A stretch of 64,000 nt of DNA from Novosphingobium aquimarinum (GTDB lineage: Bacteria; Pseudomonadota; Alphaproteobacteria; Sphingomonadales; Sphingomonadaceae), in assembly GCF_009746585.1 (NCBI RefSeq), contig NZ_WRPO01000009.1, positions 62,001 through 126,000 of the forward strand. Reading direction: 5' to 3'. The notes beneath the pieces are model-generated. The model saw only the letters and a program-made list of their open reading frames with translations, was not told the origin of the DNA and did no database searches. Below, piece by piece: positions 1 to 8,871 of this stretch (position 1 is the stretch's first letter; each line of letters begins with the position of its first letter). The position numbers were made by a program, and so were the translations under genes.

Positions 1-2
1 CG

Positions 3-713
3 GCACGGCGGCTGGGAATGCAGGCGACGATCGTCATGCCGATCGATGCCCCGGCCGTGAAACTGGCGAACACGCGCGCACTCGGCGCCGAGGTCGTGCT
101 CTACGATCGCGCGGGCGGCGAGGACCGCGACGACGTGGCGAGGCGGATCTGTGCCGAAAGCGGCGCCACTCTCGTGCACGCCTTCGGCGATCCCTGGGTC
201 ATCGAAGGACAGGGAACAGCGGGCATCGAGCTGACCGCGCAATTGGCAGCAGCGACCGGTAGCGGCCCGGACCTGCTGCTAGCACCCTGCGGCGGCGGCG
301 GGCTGACGGCCGGGCTGGCACTGGCCTGCCCCGAAGCCACGGTGGTGCCGGTCGAGCCGGAAGGGTGGGACGTCGTCGGTCGCAGCCTGTCACAAGGCGA
401 GATCGTCGGGACTCGAGCCGATCCCCCATCCACCTCATGCGATTCCCTGCAACCGCCGCGCACGCACGCGGTCAATTTCGCGGTGCTGCAGGAGCGCTGC
501 CGGTTCGGGCTGACCGTCAGCGACAGCGAAGTCCGCGAGGCACAGCGGCTTGCCTTTTCGTCGCTGCGCCTCGTCATTGAGCCCGGCGGCGCGGCGGCGC
601 TGGCGTCCGTGCTTGCGGGCAGAATCGAAGCGACGGACCGGACGGTCGTGATCCTCTCGGGCGGCAATACCGACGCCGCTGCCTTCGCACAGGTTCTGAC
701 GACGTCCGACTGA
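3..713 (+). CDS. Threonine/serine dehydratase-like PLP enzyme, 5' truncated by window edge
   Basis: This is the C-terminal part (about 236 residues) of a fold-type II PLP enzyme of the threonine ammonia-lyase/serine racemase group. The frame is open back to base 3, and ARRLG precedes the first Met at 18, so the true start lies before the window. The glycine loop CGGGGLTAG, which holds the PLP phosphate in this family, is present. The tail VVILSGGNTDAAAF is the usual end of short threonine dehydratases. The catalytic PLP lysine would lie upstream and cannot be checked. The protein lacks a C-terminal ACT domain, so it resembles the catabolic or hydroxyaspartate-type enzymes more than feedback-regulated biosynthetic IlvA. 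The exact substrate is not determined. Confidence 0.85.
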   Translation, partial: ARRLGMQATIVMPIDAPAVKLANTRALGAEVVLYDRAGGEDRDDVARRICAESGATLVHAFGDPWVIEGQGTAGIELTAQLAAATGSGPDLLLAPCGGGGLTAGLALACPEATVVPVEPEGWDVVGRSLSQGEIVGTRADPPSTSCDSLQPPRTHAVNFAVLQERCRFGLTVSDSEVREAQRLAFSSLRLVIEPGGAAALASVLAGRIEATDRTVVILSGGNTDAAAFAQVLTTSD

Positions 714-771
714 CCGCGGCCGGAACGGCTAATCAGAGGCGTCCCTGTCGGGCTCACCCATCTCGCGCGCG

Positions 772-805
772 CCAAAAAGAATGGCCCGCGGAATACCGCG
801 GGCCA
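772..805 (-). terminator. Rho-independent terminator (minus strand)
   Basis: A perfect 10-bp stem (782-791 with 796-805, TGGCCCGCGG and its complement) encloses the 4-base loop at 792-795. On the minus strand it is followed by ATTCTTTTTGG. The plus strand lacks a T-run after the hairpin, so the signal serves a minus-strand transcript. No minus-strand protein gene ends here, which points to an RNA gene at about 806-960. Confidence 0.7.
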
Positions 806-950
806 GTTGCCTTTGAAAAGGTAGGGAGGTCAGCGCAGAGGGGGTGGGAGGGTGGAGGGAACTGCCGCGCCGGCCTTCACTCGCACCAACGTCGCCCCGC
901 TCATACCGTTCCCGCCTCGCGATCAACCGTGCGCCGCTGTCGCCGTAACG
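806..950 (-). ncRNA. Candidate small RNA, possibly 6S-like
   Basis: The 455-base gap between the dehydratase and surA holds no convincing protein gene. On the minus strand, just before a strong terminator, there is an apical stem GGGAAC/GTTCCC (857-862 with 908-913). An outer pairing involves 831-837 and 930-939. Between these two stems lies an unpaired, C/U-rich stretch with repeated CCTCC. A closing stem, a central bubble and an apical hairpin is the outline of 6S RNA, and CCTCC runs also occur in anti-Shine-Dalgarno type small RNAs of alphaproteobacteria. No promoter could be assigned with confidence. The family assignment is inference. The terminator and the pairings are seen directly. 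Confidence 0.35.
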
Positions 951-1168
951 ATCGGATCCCTAACTCTGCGAGGTAAGTCCCTCTCCCGTGCCGCGTGACA
1001 GGCTGCCGTTGGCAGACTTCCGGAAAGTCGCTATCGGGGCCGCTCAGACAAGGTTAAGCCGCCTTGCGCCAACCGCTCTCTTGCAAATCTGCCCAGAGGA
1101 GCCGGCGCATCCGGGTCCTCGTCAGCGGGAGCGCCGGAGAGCCGGCCAGGAACGGGAACGACGCCAGA

Positions 1169-2512
1169 GTGAAGCAGTCATTGGGTTCGATCAGGGGATT
1201 GGGTATCGCGATCGTGCTGGGCTTCGGCCTGGCCGGGATCCAGGGCGCTGCCGCGCAATCGGCGCCCCAGGGCAACATCGTGATTCCGCCCGACGTTACG
1301 ATTTTCGGCGAAGCCAACCCCAACGTCCGCAAGGCGACCGCGGTCGTCAATGGTGACGTCATCACGGGCACGGACGTCGACCAGCGCATGGCGCTGATTC
1401 TCGCAGCCAACGACAACAAGCTCAGCAGCGAGGACATGGAACGCCTGCGCCTGCAAGTGCTGCGCAACCTGATCGACGAGACGCTCGAGATCCAGGAAGC
1501 CGAAGCTGCCGAGATCAAAGTGCCCGAGGCCGAGATCAACCAATCTTACGCCCGCGTCGCAGCGCAGAACTTCGGGCAGGACACCGCTGCGATGGATGCC
1601 TACCTCAAGCGGATCGGCTCCTCGCCGGCTTCGCTCAAGCGTCAGATCGAGGGCGAGATGGCCTGGCAACGGCTGTTGCAGCGCAACGTCGCGCCTTTCA
1701 TCAACGTCGCCGACGAGGAAGTGAACGAGGTCATCTCGCGACTGCAGGCTTCGAAGGGCACCGACGAGTATCGCATTGGCGAGATCTACCTTGCCGCCCC
1801 CGCCGAAGCGGAGCAGCAAGTCGCGGAGAACGCGCGCCGCATCGTCGAGCAATTGCGTGAGGGCGGCAGCTTCGTCGCTTATGCACGGCAGTATTCACAA
1901 GCCTCGACCGCGGCCGTCGGCGGCGATCTCGGCTGGATCAAGCTCGAGCAATTGCCGACCGAACTGGCCGTGGCCGCGCGCGACCTTACGCCCGGCCAGC
2001 TTGTCGGGCCGATCGCGGTTCCCGGTGGTTTCTCGATCCTCTACCTGATCGACAAGCGCCAGGTGCTGATGGCCGATCCGCGCGACGCGGTACTGGCGCT
2101 CAAGCAGATCTCGATCAGCTTCCCCAAGGGCACGACCGAAGCGCAGGCGCAGGCGCGCGCCAAGTCTTTCGCGCAAGCGATGGGGCAAGCGCGCGGCTGC
2201 GGAACCGTCGACGAAGTGGCCTCGAAAATTGGCGCACAAGTCGTCACCAACGATCAGGTGCGCGCGCGCGACCTTCCCGGACCGCTGCAGAATGCAGTGC
2301 TCAATCTGAATGTCGGGGAAAGCTCGCCGCCGTTCGGCTCGATCGACGATGGCGTGCGCGTGCTGATGCTGTGCGGCCGCGACGATGCGCAAAGCCCCTC
2401 GGGCCCCAACTTCGACCAGCTCATGGCGCAGATGGAGGAGGACCGGATCAACAAGCGCGCGCAGATCTATCTTCGCGATCTTCGGCGCGACGCGGTGATC
2501 GACTACAACTGA
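1169..2512 (+). CDS. surA: SurA-type periplasmic peptidyl-prolyl isomerase/chaperone
   Basis: This protein escorts outer-membrane proteins, including LptD, through the periplasm. The 447-residue product has a signal peptide ending near GIQGAAAQ, a SurA N-terminal chaperone region (NGDVITGTDVDQR onwards) and one clear parvulin domain around residues 190-300 (GGDLGWI, LVGPIAVPGG). A second, divergent parvulin-like stretch follows. I chose the GTG at 1169 because the signal peptide begins right after it. The longer reading from a TTG at 1064 adds 35 residues without homology. pdxA starts 1 base after the stop, so surA, pdxA and rsmA form an operon. Its usual upstream partner lptD is about 57 kb away at the other end of the window. 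Confidence 0.92.
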   Translation: MKQSLGSIRGLGIAIVLGFGLAGIQGAAAQSAPQGNIVIPPDVTIFGEANPNVRKATAVVNGDVITGTDVDQRMALILAANDNKLSSEDMERLRLQVLRNLIDETLEIQEAEAAEIKVPEAEINQSYARVAAQNFGQDTAAMDAYLKRIGSSPASLKRQIEGEMAWQRLLQRNVAPFINVADEEVNEVISRLQASKGTDEYRIGEIYLAAPAEAEQQVAENARRIVEQLREGGSFVAYARQYSQASTAAVGGDLGWIKLEQLPTELAVAARDLTPGQLVGPIAVPGGFSILYLIDKRQVLMADPRDAVLALKQISISFPKGTTEAQAQARAKSFAQAMGQARGCGTVDEVASKIGAQVVTNDQVRARDLPGPLQNAVLNLNVGESSPPFGSIDDGVRVLMLCGRDDAQSPSGPNFDQLMAQMEEDRINKRAQIYLRDLRRDAVIDYN

Positions 2513-2513
2513 G

Positions 2514-3509
2514 ATGGCACTCGCGGTCTCGCTCGGCGATCCCGCCGGGATCGGACCGGAATGCATCGTCGAAGCCTGGACGAAGCGGAACGAGGAGCAA
2601 CTGCCCCCGTTCTTCGTCGTCCATGGCGCCGACGTGCTGGCGGCGGCAGCGGCGGCGCTCGGCAAGAGCCTCGCCATTCGGCGGATCGATGATCCCGGCG
2701 AGTGCGAGACCGTATTCGCCACCGCCCTACCCGTGCTCGGGTCTCAGGATGCGCCGTATCGCCCGGGACAGCCCGACCGGACCGGCGCCGACCTCGCACT
2801 GGCATCGCTGACCGATGCGACCGCGCATGCCCGCGCCGGAACTGCAGACGGCGTGGTCACGTGCCCGATCGCCAAGGCGCAGCTTGCCGAAGTCGGCTTC
2901 ACGCAGCCGGGACAGACCGAATTCCTCGCCGATCAATGCGGCCTGACGCACGAGGATGTGGTGATGATGCTCGCCGGACCTTCGCTGCGCACGGTGCCGT
3001 TGACGATCCACGTCGCGCTGGCTGACGTGCCCCGGCACTTGTCGAGCGACTTGATCGTCCGCCGCGCCCGGATCGTCGCCGCGGCCTTGCAGCGCGATTT
3101 CGGCCTCGCGGAACCGCGCATCGCGATGACCGGCCTCAATCCCCATGCCGGTGAGCAAGGCCGGTTCGGCGACGAGGAAGCGCGCATCATCATTCCCGCG
3201 ATCGAACGCCTGCAGAACGAGGGTATCACGGTTACCGGCCCGCATCCGGCCGACGCCCTGTTCGCGCCGCACGAGCGTGCGGGGTACGATGCGGCGCTGT
3301 GCATGTATCACGATCAGGCGCTCATCCCGATCAAGGCCCTGGATTTCGACTCCGGCGTCAATGTCACGCTGGGATTGCCGATCGTGCGCACTTCGCCCGA
3401 TCACGGTACGGCGTTCGGGATTGCCGGAAAAAGAGTCGCACGAGCGTTCGCGACGATCGCTGCAATCCGGATGGCTGGTGAATGCGCCGCACGCCGTAGC
3501 GCGGCATGA
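2514..3509 (+). CDS. pdxA: 4-hydroxythreonine-4-phosphate dehydrogenase
   Basis: PdxA oxidises 4-phosphohydroxy-L-threonine in the DXP-dependent pyridoxal phosphate pathway. The protein is 331 residues, normal for the family. It begins [12 protein letters not shown] and carries the metal-binding histidine contexts LNPHAGEQG and [13 protein letters not shown], plus the NAD-site sequence [11 protein letters not shown]. The stretch after [11 protein letters not shown] (RVARAF) is less typical than the usual run of small residues there, but the frame stays open and ends in a normal helix. The gene starts 1 base after surA and overlaps rsmA by 4 bases (ATGA), which implies translational coupling. 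Confidence 0.93.
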   Translation: MALAVSLGDPAGIGPECIVEAWTKRNEEQLPPFFVVHGADVLAAAAAALGKSLAIRRIDDPGECETVFATALPVLGSQDAPYRPGQPDRTGADLALASLTDATAHARAGTADGVVTCPIAKAQLAEVGFTQPGQTEFLADQCGLTHEDVVMMLAGPSLRTVPLTIHVALADVPRHLSSDLIVRRARIVAAALQRDFGLAEPRIAMTGLNPHAGEQGRFGDEEARIIIPAIERLQNEGITVTGPHPADALFAPHERAGYDAALCMYHDQALIPIKALDFDSGVNVTLGLPIVRTSPDHGTAFGIAGKRVARAFATIAAIRMAGECAARRSAA

Positions 3510-4327
3510 GCGAGGCTCTGCCACCCATGCGCGAAGTGATCGCGCGCCATGGCTTGTCGGCGAACAAGGCTCTCGGCCAGAACTTCCTGTTCGACGAACA
3601 GTTGCTCAACCGGATCGCGGCGATCCCGGGTGACATCGCAGGAAAGGACGTCCTCGAAATCGGGCCGGGCCCCGGCGGCCTCACGCGCGCCTTGCTGCGC
3701 GCCGGCGCGAACGTGACCGCGATCGAGATGGATCGCCGCTGCCTGCCCGCGCTTGCCGAGCTGGAAGCGGCGTTTCCGGGACAACTCCGCGTGATCGAGG
3801 GCGATGCGACGAAGATCGATCAGCCAGGCTTGTTCGAAGGCCCCTTCGCGGTCGTGGCCAACCTGCCCTACAACGTCGGCACACACTTGTTCACGGGCTG
3901 GCTTTCCGGCGCGAGCTGGCCTCCGGCCTGGACGTCGCTGACACTGATGTTCCAGGAGGAAGTGGCGCGGCGGATCGTATCGGAGCCCGGATCGTCGGCA
4001 TACGGACGGCTCGCCGTCCTCGCGCAGTGGCGCTCGAAACCTCGACTGGCGCTCAAGGTGCACCGCAGCGCGTTTACCCCGCCGCCCAAGGTGATGAGCG
4101 CGATCGTCCATGTCGAGCCCTCGACTGCGCCCGCCGGGGTCGAGGCCCCGATGCTCGAGCGCGTGACCGAGGCTGCTTTCGGCCAACGCCGCAAGATGCT
4201 GCGGCAGAGCCTCAAGGGCCTGCCGGGCGCGATAGCGGCGCTGGAAAACCTGGGGATCGATCCGCAACGGCGCGCGGAAACGCTGTCCATCGCGGAGTTC
4301 GTGGCGGTCGCGAAAGCGCTGAGCTAA
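3506..4327 (+). CDS. rsmA: 16S rRNA dimethyladenosine transferase
   Basis: RsmA/KsgA dimethylates two adjacent adenosines near the 3' end of 16S rRNA late in 30S assembly. The 273-residue protein has the family N-terminus ([16 protein letters not shown]), the SAM-binding loop [10 protein letters not shown], the acidic EMDRR and the catalytic NLPYNVGT. The C-terminal [13 protein letters not shown] region contacts rRNA in the family. The start overlaps the pdxA stop. It is the last gene of the surA-pdxA-rsmA operon. apaG, which often follows rsmA in enterobacteria, is instead about 18 kb away, between the LysR gene and the HWE kinase. Confidence 0.95.
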   Translation: MSEALPPMREVIARHGLSANKALGQNFLFDEQLLNRIAAIPGDIAGKDVLEIGPGPGGLTRALLRAGANVTAIEMDRRCLPALAELEAAFPGQLRVIEGDATKIDQPGLFEGPFAVVANLPYNVGTHLFTGWLSGASWPPAWTSLTLMFQEEVARRIVSEPGSSAYGRLAVLAQWRSKPRLALKVHRSAFTPPPKVMSAIVHVEPSTAPAGVEAPMLERVTEAAFGQRRKMLRQSLKGLPGAIAALENLGIDPQRRAETLSIAEFVAVAKALS

Positions 4328-4365
4328 TCCGAGACGGTATCGCGCCGGCTCTCCCTTCACCTACT

Positions 4366-4457
4366 CGTCATGCTGAACTCGTTTCAGCATCCATTTCGCC
4401 TCATAGGGCGGTTGTGTCGGGGGGCCACATGGATGCTGAAACAAGTTCAGCATGACG
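4366..4457. repeat. Palindromic intergenic repeat with 29-base arms
   Basis: The arms are 4366-4394 and 4429-4457. They are complementary at 28 of 29 positions and separated by 34 bases. Each arm contains GTCATGCTGAACT and TTTCAGCATCCAT. The element sits between the convergent ends of rsmA and glcB, where it could form a large hairpin. Repeats of this kind are scattered in many sphingomonad genomes. I saw no second copy in this window. No coding capacity is likely. Confidence 0.8.
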
Positions 4458-4522
4458 ATGGGGCGAAGTTAAGTCCCGAGGCGCAGACGTAGCTCTCTGC
4501 CCTCGGGATATTGAAGCCGCTT

Positions 4523-6631
4523 CTATTCAGCCGCCTTCTTCTTGAGCCGCCAGGCGTGCAGCAACGGCTCGGTATAGCCGTTCGGTTGTTCGACACCCTT
4601 GAACACCAGATCGCAGGCGGCCTGAAATGCCAGGCTGCTGTCCCAGTTGTCCGCCATCGGTTCGTATAGCGGATCGCCCGCGTTCTGGGCATCGACCTTG
4701 GCCGCCATGCGCTTGAGCGAATCGAGCACTTGCTCCTCGGAACAGACGCCATGCAGCAGCCAGTTCGCCATGTGCTGGCTGGATATGCGCAAGGTCGCGC
4801 GATCTTCCATGAGACCAATGTCGTTGATGTCGGGCACTTTCGAGCAGCCGACGCCCTGGTCGATCCAGCGCACGACGTAGCCGAGCAAGCCTTGCGCATT
4901 GTTGTCGAGCTCCTCGCGCACTTCCTCGGCGGACCAGTTGGTGCCGAGCGCGAGCGGGACTTGCAGCAACTCGTCGAGCCCGGAAATGGCCTCTGCTTGC
5001 TTCTCCGGCTGTACCACGCCGAACACGTCGATTTCGTGGTAATGCATCGCGTGCAACGTCGCGGCCGTCGGCGACGGGACCCAGGCCGTGTTCGCGCCCG
5101 TCTGCGGATGACCGATCTTCTCGGCGAGCATCGCTGCCATGCGATCGGGCGCGGCCCACATGCCCTTGCCGATCTGCGCCTTGCCCGACAGGCCGTGCTT
5201 CAGGCCGATCGCGACGTTGCGCTTCTCGTAGGCCTTGATCCAGGTCGAACCCTTGATCTCGCCCTTGCGGATCATCGGACCCGCGCGCATCGAGGTGTGG
5301 ATCTCGTCGCCGGTGCGATCGAGGAATCCGGTGTTGATGAAGACGATGCGATCCTTCACCGCGGCGATGCAGGCCGCAAGGTTCGCCGATGTCCGGCGCT
5401 CCTCGTCCATCACGCCGACTTTCACCGTGTGACGATCGAGCCCGAGCAGATCTTCGACGGCGTCAAACATATCGTTGGTGAACGCGCATTCCTCGGGGCC
5501 GTGCATCTTCGGCTTGACGATGTAGATGCTGCCCGTCCGGCTATTGCCGAACTTCCCCGTGCCCCGCACGTCCTGCGTCGAAATCGCACTGGTGACGACG
5601 GCGTCCATGATGCCCTCGGGAACTTCGCTGCCATCGGGCAGGAGGATCGCCGGGTTGGTCATCAGGTGGCCGACATTGCGCACGAACAGCAAGCTGCGGC
5701 CCGGCAGGCTGGCACTCCGGCCATCTGCCGTGGTGTAGGCCTTGTCCGCCGCGAGCTTGCGAGTCAGCGTCTCGCCGCCCTTCTCGAAGGTATCTTCCAG
5801 ATCGCCGCGGATCACGCCGAGCCAGTTGGCATAGGCGAGCGTCTTGTCTCCCGCGTCGACCGCCGCGACCGAATCTTCCAGATCGACGATCGTGGTCAGC
5901 GCCGATTCCAGCACGATGTCGCTGATCCCGGCCCGATCGGACTTGCCGACTTCGCTGGTGGGATCGACGACCACTTCGATATGCAGGCCATTCGAGCGGA
6001 ACAACACGCCGTTTTCGGTCGTGCCCACGCGTTGGTCGGGATGGGCCAGAGCCAGGTCGAGCGTCGCCGCATCCTTCCAGCTCCCCTGAGCGAGCGGGAG
6101 CGCCTTGTCCAGGAACGCGCGCCCCGCCGCGATGACCGCCGCGCCGCGCTTCGGATCGTAGCCCTTGCCTTCGGCGGCAGGCGCATCGAGCGCATCGGTG
6201 CCGTAATAGGCATCGTAAAGGCTGCCCCAGCGCGCATTGGCCGCGTTGAGCAGGAAGCGCGCGTTGAGGGAGGGGACCACCAACTGCGGTCCCGCCATCG
6301 TCGCGATCTCGGGATCGACATTGGTCGTGCCGACGGTGAAATCGCCCGGCTCGGGGACGAGGTAGCCGATCGCCGAAAGAAAGGCGCGATACTCCTCCAT
6401 GTCGATGGGCTTGCCCGCCCGCGCGAGGTGCCATTCGTCGATTTGCGCCTGAAGCGCGTTACGCTTTTCGAGCAATTCGCGATTGCGCGGAGCGAAGCGG
6501 CTCAAGAGCTCGGCAAAGCCGCCCCAGAACGGCTCTGCGGCAAGCCCGATCGGCTGCAGCACTTCGGTTTCCATGAAAGTCGCCAGGCCGGCATCGACCT
6601 TGAGACCTGCGCATTCGATCCTGTCCGTCAT
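4523..6631 (-). CDS. glcB: Malate synthase G
   Basis: This enzyme condenses glyoxylate and acetyl-CoA to malate, allowing growth on acetate or glycolate. The 702-residue protein is the monomeric G type: it is about 700 residues and carries the family blocks [41 protein letters not shown] and [18 protein letters not shown]. The start at 6631 is preferred because GAGGAA lies 5 bases upstream. A longer reading would add about 20 residues of no known type. Isocitrate lyase is not in the window. The gene is monocistronic and convergent with rsmA across a palindromic repeat. Confidence 0.96.
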   Translation of the reverse strand: MTDRIECAGLKVDAGLATFMETEVLQPIGLAAEPFWGGFAELLSRFAPRNRELLEKRNALQAQIDEWHLARAGKPIDMEEYRAFLSAIGYLVPEPGDFTVGTTNVDPEIATMAGPQLVVPSLNARFLLNAANARWGSLYDAYYGTDALDAPAAEGKGYDPKRGAAVIAAGRAFLDKALPLAQGSWKDAATLDLALAHPDQRVGTTENGVLFRSNGLHIEVVVDPTSEVGKSDRAGISDIVLESALTTIVDLEDSVAAVDAGDKTLAYANWLGVIRGDLEDTFEKGGETLTRKLAADKAYTTADGRSASLPGRSLLFVRNVGHLMTNPAILLPDGSEVPEGIMDAVVTSAISTQDVRGTGKFGNSRTGSIYIVKPKMHGPEECAFTNDMFDAVEDLLGLDRHTVKVGVMDEERRTSANLAACIAAVKDRIVFINTGFLDRTGDEIHTSMRAGPMIRKGEIKGSTWIKAYEKRNVAIGLKHGLSGKAQIGKGMWAAPDRMAAMLAEKIGHPQTGANTAWVPSPTAATLHAMHYHEIDVFGVVQPEKQAEAISGLDELLQVPLALGTNWSAEEVREELDNNAQGLLGYVVRWIDQGVGCSKVPDINDIGLMEDRATLRISSQHMANWLLHGVCSEEQVLDSLKRMAAKVDAQNAGDPLYEPMADNWDSSLAFQAACDLVFKGVEQPNGYTEPLLHAWRLKKKAAE

Positions 6632-6858
6632 CGTTCCTCGCATTGAATGGCCCGACGTCCATTGGGCTCGTCGGGGCTTGGCGTGATTCAAGATGCCCTG
6701 GGGAAGGAATGCGTCCGGCTATGGCGCATGGCCAAGCCGCTTGCAACAGTGTGCTGGCGCCTGGCACGGGGGTCGTGATATCGAAGGTTTGGGACACGCT
6801 GTCGGGAAGTCTTACAGCCGGGCTTCGCGAACTTGGTAAAAAACCCGCAAACCGTGAA

Positions 6859-6875
6859 TTGGCACGATCGTTGCT
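6859..6875 (+). promoter_or_regulatory. Consensus sigma-54 (-24/-12) promoter
   Basis: The sequence TTGGCACG-N4-TTGCT matches the RpoN consensus at every fixed position. GG (6861-6862) and GC (6873-6874) are separated by exactly 10 bases. Transcription would start near 6886, about 19 bases before the ATG of the small membrane protein at 6905. The A/G-rich stretch at 6887-6899 would then provide the ribosome site. I saw no comparable site elsewhere in the window. An enhancer-binding site and activator gene were not identified. Confidence 0.75.
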
Positions 6876-6904
6876 GAGGGACGGTGAAGGAAAAAGGGTT
6901 GAAT

Positions 6905-7198
6905 ATGCTCAGGAAAATCGGTCGACTGTTCGTCATCAAGACCAATTGGGAAGCCTACCTGATCATCTATGCCCTCGGCCTGGGCGCGGCGGAGCGCGGC
7001 AAGGTCTATCTGGATGTGATTCCAGGATATGGCGGCAAACTGCTGTTTCTGGCCTGCACCGGCGCGGTGTTTCTCGCCGGCGCCAAGATCCTCGACTGCC
7101 TGAAGTACGAGAAGGCCGCGCGCGAACAGGGCTTCACGCTCAAGCCCGCGGCGAACGATACTCAAGGGCCGGCCACGAAGGAACGGCGGCGCGCCTGA
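6905..7198 (+). CDS. Small membrane protein of unknown function, probable RpoN target
   Basis: The 97-residue protein has an N-terminal basic segment (MLRKIGRLFVIKT) and two hydrophobic stretches: roughly residues 16-28 (EAYLIIYALGLG) and 43-61 (GGKLLFLACTGAVFLAGAK). A charged, probably cytoplasmic tail follows. I do not recognise a named family; it resembles short conserved hypotheticals of sphingomonads. I start it at the ATG at 6905 because a GTG at 6884 would overlap the predicted sigma-54 transcription start. The gene stands alone, downstream of a consensus sigma-54 promoter and facing the tmRNA gene. Envelope-stress or nutrient-linked roles are only speculation. Confidence 0.75.
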   Translation: MLRKIGRLFVIKTNWEAYLIIYALGLGAAERGKVYLDVIPGYGGKLLFLACTGAVFLAGAKILDCLKYEKAAREQGFTLKPAANDTQGPATKERRRA

Positions 7199-7224
7199 TC
7201 GCGCCGCAACCCAAGATATCATCG

Positions 7225-7556
7225 CTGGAAGAGGTGGGGGTTTCTGTTGCTAGGCACCCCCGGGCCCCCGGAATCCACTTCTGTTGCCCGGTGGGTCCAA
7301 CCGCGTTCTAACTTTGTAACTTCAGGGCGTTAGCCCCTAGAATTACGCCGCGAGAGCAAGTGCTTCGTTGTCGTTGGCACTTATGAGTTTTGAGCCTTTA
7401 ACGGGTTACTCAGCCCGGGCAAAAACAGCGCCTTTCAACACACGTCGATCCTAGTTCGGCCCCATCATTTCCCCCGCGACAACGGGAAAGGTGGTGGAGC
7501 CGCCGGGTACCGCCCCCGGGTCCGCTGCGCCTATTGCACGCTGCAGTTTATCGCCA
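7225..7556 (-). ncRNA. ssrA: tmRNA, circularly permuted two-piece form
   Basis: tmRNA with SmpB rescues stalled ribosomes and tags the nascent chain for proteolysis. On the minus strand the acceptor piece comes first, from about 7556 down to an encoded CCA at 7494-7492. Its acceptor strand is CGGCTCC (7502-7496). A spacer of about 28 bases (7491-7464) follows. The coding piece then begins at 7463 with GGGGCCGAACTAGGATCGACG, which pairs with the acceptor strand over 7 bp. The resume codon GCC begins the tag ANDNEALALAA and TAA (7378-7343). The piece order and tag are those of alphaproteobacterial split tmRNA. The outer ends are approximate. A stem at 7231-7256 lies at the 3' end of the coding piece. 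The predicted T-loop reads GGCGGTA, not the usual TTCRANY. Confidence 0.9.
7343..7378 (-). other. tmRNA tag reading frame (ANDNEALALAA)
   Basis: Twelve codons on the minus strand, GCC to TAA, encode ANDNEALALAA-stop. The ANDN start and LAA end are the SmpB/ClpXP-type degradation tag of alphaproteobacteria. The upstream context CATAAGTGCC precedes the resume codon as in other tmRNAs. Confidence 0.92.
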
Positions 7557-7628
7557 TATCCGGCCGAAGCCGGCACCGACCCATATAGGGCATTCGCCAT
7601 GAATGTGAAGTGAGCGGAAAGCAGAAGC

Positions 7629-8102
7629 TTAGGCCTTGGGCACCTTGCGCATTTCGGCCAGGATCGCATTCAGCACGTCGAGCTGCGGATCGGTGGGGAT
7701 CGTCGGCTCGTCCGACGTATTCGCGGCCTTCTTCTTTTCGGCTTCCATCGCATCCGTGAGCCGGTTGACCGAGCGCACCAGCATGAACAGCACGACCGCG
7801 ACGATCAGGAAGTTGACGACCTGCGTCAGGAACGCACCGTAGCCGATCATCGCGACACCCGATTCCTTGAGCGCGTTGTAGTCGGAAAGGCTGCCCTTGT
7901 AGTCGGCCGGGACCGATCCGAGCATGAGGAAATATTTCGAAAAATCGATGTTGCCGAAGGCCCAGCCAATGACCGGCATGATGACGTTCTCGGTGAGCGA
8001 GGTCACGATCTTGCCGAAGGCGGCACCGATCATCACGCCGACCGCAAGATCGAGCACGTTGCCACGCGCCACGAATTTCTTGAATTCCTCGAACAGCGTC
8101 AT
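7629..8102 (-). CDS. mscL: Large-conductance mechanosensitive channel
   Basis: MscL is an inner-membrane pentamer that opens under extreme membrane tension during hypo-osmotic shock. The 157-residue protein has the family start (MTLFEEFKKF), the pore helix VLDLAVGVMIGAAFGKIV, a periplasmic loop, a second helix (FLIVAVVLFMLV) and a C-terminal charged bundle with KKKAA. It is slightly longer than the 136-residue E. coli protein because of the loop and tail. The start at 8102 matches the family N-terminus. An upstream extension of 13 codons looks non-coding. It is divergent from the lemA operon and lies next to the tmRNA gene. Confidence 0.95.
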   Translation of the reverse strand: MTLFEEFKKFVARGNVLDLAVGVMIGAAFGKIVTSLTENVIMPVIGWAFGNIDFSKYFLMLGSVPADYKGSLSDYNALKESGVAMIGYGAFLTQVVNFLIVAVVLFMLVRSVNRLTDAMEAEKKKAANTSDEPTIPTDPQLDVLNAILAEMRKVPKA

Positions 8103-8252
8103 CCATCGGGTCTCCGGCAATTGCGGGCAAACAAATGGCAAAGCCGCGCGCCGGGGACAAGATGGCCACAGTTGCGCCTTCGTCGCCGCTCGCTATTTAT
8201 CCCCACTGGAACGGCACGGGCCGCGCCGGTGCATCAGGAGGATTTGCTTGCC

Positions 8253-8858
8253 ATGACTCACGGATCGTTCGTCCGCGCCTGGCGTCTCGCCGTCGTCGCG
8301 CTGGCCGCGGCCAGCCTTGCGGCTTGCGGCATCAATTCGGTGCCGACCAAGCAGGAGACGGCGAAAGCCCGGTGGGCCGACGTCCAGGCCGCTTTCCAGG
8401 AGCGCGCCAACCTCGTTCCCAACCTCGCCGCCGTGGTCAAAGGCGCGGCCGAGCAGGAAAAGGAAATTCTCACCAACGTCATCAACGCCCGCGCCCGCGC
8501 GACCAGCGTGCAAGTGAGCGCCGACGAGCTCGACGATCCGGCCAAAGTGAAGCAGTTCCAGCAGGCGCAGGACCAGTTCGGACAAAGCCTTGGCCGGTTG
8601 CTGGTGAGCGTCGAGCGGTACCCCGATCTCAAATCGATTCCCGGCTACACCAAGCTGCAGGACCAGATCGAAGGTCAGGAGAACCGCATTCGCATCACCA
8701 TCAAGGACTACAACGAGGCCGTGCGCGATTATAACACGGAGGTACGCGTCTTCCCGACGATGATCGGGGCGATGGTTCGCGGCGCGAAGCCGATGACGCC
8801 ATACAGCGCGGTCACGCCCGGCGCCGAAGTCGCGCCCAGCCTCGAAGGCAAGCTCTGA
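8253..8858 (+). CDS. lemA: LemA family lipoprotein
   Basis: The 201-residue protein has a lipoprotein signal ending in LAAC, so it is likely membrane-anchored. The LemA fold follows: long helices beginning KARWADVQAAFQERANLVPNL and ending VRDYNTEVRVFPTMIGA. LemA proteins have no settled biochemical role but are very often encoded with TPM-domain proteins, as here. AGGAGG at 8236-8241 supports the ATG at 8253. It is the first gene of a five-gene run with short gaps or overlaps. Confidence 0.92.
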   Translation: MTHGSFVRAWRLAVVALAAASLAACGINSVPTKQETAKARWADVQAAFQERANLVPNLAAVVKGAAEQEKEILTNVINARARATSVQVSADELDDPAKVKQFQQAQDQFGQSLGRLLVSVERYPDLKSIPGYTKLQDQIEGQENRIRITIKDYNEAVRDYNTEVRVFPTMIGAMVRGAKPMTPYSAVTPGAEVAPSLEGKL

Positions 8859-8871
8859 GCCGGAATTGACC

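Noticed and set aside
729..926. A 65-codon minus-strand frame over the candidate small RNA
   Set aside because: It reads through the terminator hairpin and has no protein-like pattern.
4730..6646. A 638-codon plus-strand frame opposite malate synthase G
   Set aside because: It mirrors the codon pattern of glcB, is rich in Arg/Asp/His and has no domain; a shadow of a high-GC gene.
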